Below, one piece after another: positions 57,179 through 64,000 of a stretch of DNA of 64,000 nt. The DNA comes from Hofstenia miamia (Eukaryota > Xenacoelomorpha > Acoela): positions 1,660,569 through 1,724,568 of the forward strand of contig SCFE01000001.1 in the NCBI GenBank assembly GCA_004352715.1, read 5' to 3'. A program made the position numbers and the translations under genes. The notes below the pieces were generated by a model. That model was not told the origin of the DNA, made no database searches, and saw only the letters and a program-made list of their open reading frames with translations. Position 1 is the first letter of the stretch. The number at the start of each line of letters is the position of its first letter.

Positions 57179-58853
57179 ATTTTTCAAGTATATATAACAA
57201 TTTTGTTTCGTGAATTTTCTCTTATTTCATGTTGATTTGAATTGTTTACCAATTAATCTAAAATGTGTGTGATATTCATCTAAAGCTATTTCATTGAAAT
57301 TTCTTATTTTAAGGCATTTAAGTGCGTCAATTCTATTTTCAAACAAAACTGATGTTAAGGGCATAATACAAAACTAAGTTGTGAACTAATGCTTTTCACA
57401 ATTTTCGTTTGAAATCAGGTACTGCAATGCGGTTTTTCAAATTCATGTGAATTGAAATCAAATAAATTAGTAGCAGTCGTAAGTGCAATATCATAATATC
57501 ATGCCATTTTCTATGTGTGCCCAGTTTGGGCCAAATATTAAAGGCATATTAAATGAGATAGTGTTATTTTGGCAGTGAAAAATCCCATGTGAAAATGCCT
57601 CAATAACACTAAAACTAATGAAGCAATAAGTTTCCAAGCAGGGTCTAGTTTAATAATTGAAATATTATATTCATTTATACATTAGCCTAAATGTAAAATG
57701 TAATAGTGTAATGATAGTCCATTGTTACTACCAACAGAGTATAATTCAAACAAAAAAGTTTGCTAAAAAAAGAAAGAATTTTAAGCCATTTGTATGAAGG
57801 CTTGGAATTTTGTTTGAATTTAGTGGAAGTGCGAATTATCTCAATCCGACTGTACATAGAGACATCAAATTTGTAGTACATGTCCTTGCGATTATAAAAA
57901 TGTGGACATTTATCATTTAATTTCAGGTAGAAAAAAACAACAACATACATATGTTGCCATAATAGTCTCACAGTTTGCAAAATGTGTTCACTGTTAACTT
58001 CATTTTCAAGCATACTAGAAGTTTTATTCAAATGAATGAATTCATAAAATCATTTTCATTCTTGTCAGATGTTTTCATTTTCAATTTTTAACAAATTACT
58101 TTTAATAATGCACGGATGCAATAATTTTAAGTTTATTAAATATAATTTTACCATAAAATAATATTGGAAAGTGCTGAAATGTAAATTTCCCAAAATTTGA
58201 ATATCAAAACTTGCTCTTTAACCTTCAAAATTTGGTTTGAAATTTGAATTATAAAATTTTTGATAATTTGATTTGAAAGACTTGAAATTTGAGTTTAATT
58301 TGACCGTCTACAGAAAATTTTAGCGGTACGATGTCTTACGCAGAATTGGAAAGCTTCTTTTTGGAAAAAATGATAATTATTAAGTTAAAAATAGCTCATA
58401 ATAGAGCAAAGAATAAAAGGACAGTTTATCTTCAGCAATTTCGGTATCCTGTCAAATATTCGTGTTGTTCTTGTAAATTTCTTCTTGATTTATTTCATAT
58501 GTAAAAAATACAATCTGCAATACATGTAGATTATTCTTAGAAAAGTCTGTTATGAGTTTTGTAAAATCAGAATATTATAGAATATTTTCTCCTACTTGAA
58601 TTTCAATTGCCTTTAAATATTAAAATTATACCGCATTGTTTGTTCAAAATCAATAATGCAAGAAATTTCATGAAATACTTATTTGTAAAGGTAAGTTCTG
58701 AATTCTATTTTTTGGAATGAATTGCACATGACTCTTGCGTACTACAACGGAAATTTAATGGTTTAATTAACTATTATAATGAGAACAGATTAGAAGTAAA
58801 ATTTATTTTTGCGTTTTATTTCATTTTTCTCAAGTTTTGTGGTAGTTTGCGTT
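57179..58853. other. Intergenic DNA, no recognised genes
   Basis: AT-rich, with short chance frames only (for example the minus-strand frame 57687-58031, which matches nothing I recognise). Confidence 0.3.
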
Positions 58854-59072
58854 CAGGCGTGTATCGAGAATTTCTAAAAGGGGGCAATTCTTATCCTATA
58901 CATATATTGCAGTTAAAGATGTACAAATTTAAACAAACGTTTAAATAAATAAAGCAATAGAGTAATTATGAATTTATTTTTTTTTTTGCACTTTATGTCA
59001 AACAAAGAGACAGTTCATCAATAGATCGTATGAGAATGAGTTGAAATTGCCCCCCCCCAAATACACCCCTTG
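58854..59072. mobile_element. Possible hAT-type MITE, degraded
   Basis: Left end CAGGCGTGTAT...GGGGGCAATT and right end AATTGCCCCCCCCC...ATACACCCCTTG are imperfect inverted repeats. The flanking octamers TTTGCGTT (58846-58853) and TTTTTGTT (59073-59080) agree at six of eight bases, as expected of an old 8-bp target duplication. Confidence 0.4.
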
Positions 59073-59080
59073 TTTTTGTT

Positions 59081-60548
59081 CCACTGGTCAATACAAACAT
59101 TTAGTTTGCTCAAATTTGTTTTCATTTGTTTAATTCTATTGTTTTTGAAAGGTACTGTATTCTTTTAAATACTTGTTAATACATAGATTATATATAAAAA
59201 TTCTTTCAAAATAGATGTTCTTTCTGCTAATTAAATTCAACTACTCCACAAAATTCTCTTTTGTGATATGATTTTAATTCATCTTTAATAGCAGTTGTGC
59301 ACGACGATGACGTTTAGGTAGGGTCTTGCGGTTTGGTAATTTTTGGTACCCGTGCCCGTAAGATATAGAATAGCCCGCTCTCAGCAGTTTTATGAAACCT
59401 TCCCGTATAATTCTATGTCCACTTGCATAATCGCTCAAATTAGGCGTAGCAGTTAAAAAATTGTTACAGAGCCAATTAAGTAAGAAATCAATTGTAGGAA
59501 TTAACAGCAGTTTAAATGTGTCCTATCACATTGTATGGTTTGAACAGAACCTTAAACAAAACCAAACAAAAAAAGGAAAATCTACTTGAATTATAATAAA
59601 TTTAATAAATGCAGTTACCTCATAATCCCATGGGCGCGAGCTAGCCCTCAACACTAGTTGTCGGTCATAGTGTATGTTAAGCACAATTCAAACATTTTTC
59701 GTATAAAAATTTTAACATTCTACTTTTTTAGGAATTTTCCAAGCTTCAACCTTTAAGTATAAATTAATTAAATGAATAATTGCTTTTTGAATGTCATCAA
59801 AATAAATAGTTGGACAAAGCTTATGTGAGGGTGGTACATTTGTAATTTACTCGAAATCACGCCAAGTGGATGAATCCAATACCACTTTCTAAATCAATTG
59901 TTACCGTATCAAACGCTTGCCAAAACAATAGAATTTGCGTCATAATTCCACAACGCATTTAAGTTAGTTTTAATTTGCTGCAAACACAAAATACTGCATT
60001 TAATTGGGAATCTCGAAGCTATATATTTATGCTTTGCTATAGTGAATTTAATATACCACAAACCGGCAGCATTTGTATTTTTAGAAATTCAATAAGTTAC
60101 AAATATACGAATTCCAAAAGTCCTCCTCGATTCTTCTCAGTTTGTTTGTCCTGTCAAAAATTAACTAAATGCATGGAAAATTTTATCTTATTAAAGTGAA
60201 AAACTCAATATTTAAAAAATGAATTTTCATTTTTTAACAGATTTAGATTCCAATATTTTCATTTATTACATGTATGCCACCAGTTTATAAACAAGATGCT
60301 ATTTACATGCTTGCCTCAATAATTTTTCCATAATACTTTTGATGTCTAAAAAAGTGGTTCTTAGATTGTTCTTGCAAGCGGGTTGGATGAATCCAATCGA
60401 ATTTGTTATTAAACTCTTCTGTTGCTTTAGTGTAATAATTCTTTGTGCAACTATGTATGCCCATTTTTTCTTTTAGAATTTCAACAATAAATAATTAAGC
60501 TGCCTGATTGTTTACAATTAAAAAGGAATTGTTAAACAGAATGCATCG

Positions 60549-60550
<2 letters not shown>
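59081..60550. other. Intergenic DNA, no recognised genes
   Basis: AT-rich. A small GC-richer patch (59310-59410, TAGGGTCTTGCGG, CCCGTGCCCG) may be a transposon scrap. Its last 50 bases (60501-60550) are repeated at 63416-63466. Confidence 0.3.
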
Positions 60551-60579
<29 letters not shown>

Positions 60580-60714
60580 NNNNNNNNNNNNNNNNNNNNN
60601 NNNNNNNNNNNNNNNNNNNNNNNNNNNNNNNNNNNNNNNNNNNNNNNNNNNNNNNNNNNNNNNNNNNNNNNNNNNNNNNNNNNNNNNNNNNNNNNNNNNN
60701 NNNNNNNNNNNNNN

Positions 60715-60758
<44 letters not shown>
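60551..60758. repeat. (TA)n microsatellite with internal assembly gap
   Basis: TA repeats run into 135 Ns (60580-60714) and continue on the other side with ATACATACATA then TA. The gap clearly lies inside the microsatellite. Confidence 0.9.
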
Positions 60759-60761
<3 letters not shown>

Positions 60762-61351
60762 ACTAATTCTTTGATATTTTAATAAAACAGCCTTATCGAA
60801 TTTTCAGTTCAAATTGAGGCAATTTATAGCATTTTATTGCATCAATTTACAACTTTTACAATATATTGTAAATGCCAACAAAGAAAATGGTTACACTACT
60901 CTCAGATTACAATATTTGCCATTATCTGACATTTGCCACATTTTGCAATCTATAGTTGCACATTATTAAATATATAATATTAATTTTCTGAAAATTAAGA
61001 AATTTTTCATGAGTTAAATTGAAATGAACACCTTTCAAAACTGTATATGCCATTAATTAAAAAAAATATTTTTTAAGTAATTCATTTTAATAATTTCAAT
61101 TAATACTGAATTCAATATATTTCGCAAATATTTTGTACCTTCAGGAAGTATTATCATAACTTTGTTAAGGCAATAAATTTCATATGAAAAGTTTTTAAAT
61201 GTTAATGAAGGTGTAGTTTTAAAATTATCTTTTTTTATAACCTATAATAAAATTGAATAATTGAAATTATTGTAACCGATTTTAAAGTGAATCGTAGTGG
61301 TGGAAGATTCTCTACTAAACAAATTGCGGGATTATTAAATAGTGACGAAAT
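60759..61351. other. Intergenic DNA before the LINE relic
   Basis: AT-rich. No feature supported, although the last part may be decayed 5' sequence of the LINE. Confidence 0.3.
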
Positions 61352-62440
61352 TTGATTATTGAATTGTTCTTATTAAAGTTTTTTAATGAACTTATAGTTG
61401 TAGCATGGATATTTGTGGCAGGAGCACTACAAAAAGTTAAATTTCTCGGTTTCTCTAATGATAGTATGGGTCTCATTTTTAGTTACTTGCATCGTATGCA
61501 ACGAGTGAAGCTTAATGAATCTTTTTCAGATTTTGTTTATGCTAAAAATGGAGGCCCACTGGGAACAATTTCGGGTCCCCTTAGTATTTAATATTTACAT
61601 AAACGATTTGTTCGATTTAACAAAAGGATACGTTATACAATAGACCGATGATATGAAATTATTTATTCTAATAAATCTCCCGAAAAAGCCATTTAAACTT
61701 TCGAAAACAATTGTACTTCTCTAAATATTTTGCTTCCTTAAGACTAAGAGTGAATCCTTTAAAAACCCAATTCTGCATTGTTAAGTCAAATTCTGCATCT
61801 AGTGATACCTCACAATATAAATTTAATTTTAAGGACATTCATATAAAGCAAGCTAAGTAGTTTAAATACCTTGGAATCATTTTCGATTCACATTTAAATT
61901 TTGAAAAGCAACTAAATCATATTACTAGAAAAATGGTTATATCGATTAAAGCAATGAACTTAATCTCTCAAAAACTTCCAACTAAATCAAAAATTCCCTT
62001 AATTCATCCTCTAGTATTAAGTCATTTCAACTATGGGAATATATTCTACACAGATATAAAGAAAAAATTCCTAGAAAATTTCAGGTAAAGCTAAATTGAG
62101 TTATCAAAGTAGCAGTTAATAATCATAGCTTTAATAAGAATAATGTATACAGAAAAATCTCAACCTTATTTCTACATCCACAATGCTATATCTATATAAA
62201 TGTCCTAAAAACATTCTTCAAAATTACTTTCCCATATAACAAAAATGACTTTCTTTCCGGAAAAATAATTAAACAAAACAAAATAACGCATTTAATTGAA
62301 CCAATCAGGTATAAAAAGCGAATATTGGAAAATTCTTTTCTAAACACAGCTATAAGTATATAGAATGAATTACCAAAATACATCAAAAAATAAATACTTT
62401 AAAAAACGTTAAAATTGATGTTAAAAAATACTTTTGCACC
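61352..62440 (+). pseudogene. Non-LTR retrotransposon reverse transcriptase relic
   Basis: Fragments in shifting frames spell the C-terminal half of a LINE reverse transcriptase. A segment KFLGFSNDSMGLIFSYLHRM with the conserved SYL-x-x-R-x-Q-x-V-x-x-N pattern is followed by GGPLGTISGP, corresponding to GVPQGSxLGP. Next come VFNIYINDLFDL and TDDMKLF, the catalytic (F/Y)-x-D-D block with an upstream in-frame stop. Then FKYLGIIFDSHLNFEKQL and LSHFNYGNIFY follow, and finally AISI...NELPKYIKK, the SI-x-WN-x-LP end of ORF2. Stops and frameshifts throughout show it is dead. The order of blocks resembles Jockey/CR1/RTE-type elements; I cannot choose the clade. Endonuclease and 5' end are absent. Confidence 0.75.
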
Positions 62441-63415
62441 TTTAATATAAAAAGACTGAAATGGCGAGGTTATAAATTTTACAGTCTTGATTACTCTATT
62501 AATAGAAACTAACAAGTTAATTATCAGTATTATTTGTAAATATTTCTTGTTTTGTGTTATTTTATTTTCATTGATTTCTTTTCTTGACGCTTTCAGAATT
62601 GTTATCAGAATTTTTATTGTTCAAACAATTTCTGAATATAGATATTTCTTCTTGTTCTTCTATGTGTGATCATGTAATATATATATATCTAATTCTGAAT
62701 GATCACGTAAGCATAGTCTTTCAAAGAGAATTATCCCAGGACATTATCCTTTTGGCCATTCGGTTATCCCATCAGTCTCTCATTAGCCTGATATAACTTG
62801 ACTGTAAGAATAATAAAATGTAAGTTTGAACTGTATTCCTTTCTAGTAGTTTCTTTGAATTTCAAATTGTGTTACTACTATAATGTTTCTTACACATACT
62901 TATATATCAAATTCAAAAAAGGCTATTCATCACTATCACAATCAAAATAATGAAAGCCACAAAGTGTACTTTGTTCAGAAGCTCGTATTCAAAAGGACTT
63001 TTTAGTCACTTTTAAAATTTCACTGTTGATATATACAATACATAATCGAAGCCTCGAAACAGATGAAATGAATATTCAATAAGATTTGTCCATAGCCCCC
63101 ACCCATGTCACTGCTCAGTTAAAAATGTTCGATTCATAACGCGACCCTTAGGTTTTATGTAGGTGGCTTTCGAAACTATCGGTCACGTCGACCGTTTCTA
63201 ACTGTATCCATGCCATTGTTCTAGTTATAAATTTTGTGGCTAAGCTGTCAATGTCAAGTTGAATATGAAATGGGAAGTATCTGAGAAAAGAGATTAACCT
63301 TACACCCTTTAATTTCCAATTTTCATTTTTGATAGAAGTGATTAATTTGCTTCGCCTTCACCAAAGCAATCAAATGTTTCTAAGTAACAAGTACAATGTA
63401 ATTTTCAGTAATTGT
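62441..63415. other. Region downstream of the LINE relic
   Basis: The beginning may be the LINE 3' untranslated region. The remainder is AT-rich DNA with no supported gene. Confidence 0.3.
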
Positions 63416-63466
63416 TGCCTGATTATTTACAATAAAAAATGAATTATTTAAACAGAACGCATCGAT
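63416..63466. repeat. Second copy of the 60501-60550 segment
   Basis: TGCCTGATTATTTACAATAA... to AACGCATCGAT matches TGCCTGATTGTTTACAATTA... to AATGCATCGAT upstream, and both run directly into (TA)n and an assembly gap. Confidence 0.7.
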
Positions 63467-64000
63467 ATATATATATATATATATATATANNNNNNNNNNN
63501 NNNNNNNNNNNNNNNNNNNNNNNNNNNNNNNNNNNNNNNNNNNNNNNNNNNNNNNNNNNNNNNNNNNNNNNNNNNNNNNNNNNNNNNNNNNNNNNNNNNN
63601 NNNNNNNNNNNNNNNNNNNNNNNNNNNNNNNNNNNNNNNNNNNNNNNNNNNNNNNNNNNNNNNNNNNNNNNNNNNNNNNNNNNNNNNNNNNNNNNNNNNN
63701 NNNNNNNNNNNNNNNNNNNNNNNNNNNNNNNNNNNNNNNNNNNNNNNNNNNNNNNNNNNNNNNNNNNNNNNNNNNNNNNNNNNNNNNNNNNNNNNNNNNN
63801 NNNNNNNNNNNNNNNNNNNNNNNNNNNNNNNNNNNNNNNNNNNNNNNNNNNNNNNNNNNNNNNNNNNNNNNNNNNNNNNNNNNNNNNNNNNNNNNNNNNN
63901 NNNNNNNNNNNNNNNNNNNNNNNNNNNNNNNNNNNNNNNNNNNNNNNNNNNNNNNNNNNNNNNNNNNNNNNNNNNNNNNNNNNNNNNNNNNNNNNNNNNN
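63467..64000. other. (TA)n tract running into an assembly gap
   Basis: TA repeats (63467-63489) followed by Ns from 63490 to the window end. Confidence 0.9.

Overview
This is a gene-poor, AT-rich stretch of an animal nuclear genome, seen as a scaffold with N gaps. It has GT-AG introns, a syndecan cytoplasmic tail, a SEA domain, LTR and non-LTR retroelements, hAT, Tc1/mariner and piggyBac-type DNA transposons and long (TA)n microsatellites. There are no bacterial operons, CRISPR arrays or recognisable tRNA or rRNA genes. I cannot name the species. Introns of about 40 nt beside a 45-kb intron, together with the low GC, would suit several invertebrate groups such as tunicates or flatworms; that is only a guess.

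Layout. Positions 1-4974 hold the 3' part of a GC-richer Ty3/gypsy-like LTR retrotransposon. It comprises the end of pol, a palindrome-rich spacer, a large extra ORF with a C-terminal DEDDh-type 3'-5' exonuclease signature, a polypurine tract and a 3' LTR. Positions 4975-7046 are non-coding upstream DNA with a cluster of AACAATGTTGTT-type palindromes. Positions 7047-7548 hold three exons that I assembled by hand: a signal peptide, an acidic Ser-Gly glycosaminoglycan-attachment segment and a SEA domain, split by introns of 39 and 42 nt. A fourth small exon lies at 9055-9108. From 9109 to 54238 there is a very large intron, or intergenic DNA, full of transposon relics. The last exon, at 54239-54405, encodes an unmistakable syndecan transmembrane segment and cytoplasmic tail ([10 protein letters not shown] ... 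EIYA).

All five exons are on the + strand and their splice phases fit. Joined, they predict a 213-residue transmembrane proteoglycan with a perlecan-domain-I-like ectodomain (Ser-Gly sites plus SEA) on a syndecan membrane anchor. I know of no described protein with this architecture, and it is my main finding. It rests on my splice reading and needs transcript evidence.

The large intron and the 3' flank hold several non-autonomous DNA transposons whose ends can be read exactly. These are hAT-type elements with 8-bp target duplications (21459-21685, 29655-30334, 34803-35165), piggyBac-type elements at TTAA (18227-18971, and a family at 10370, 42982, 49006 and 50711), two Helentron/INE-like copies with central tandem repeats (about 16675-18221 and 18976-19929), Tc1 and mariner transposase relics on the minus strand, and a non-LTR reverse transcriptase relic at 61352-62440. 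N gaps are at 878-919, 17061-17081, 32629-33628, 60580-60714 and 63490-64000, plus single Ns at 475, 1335 and 46131.
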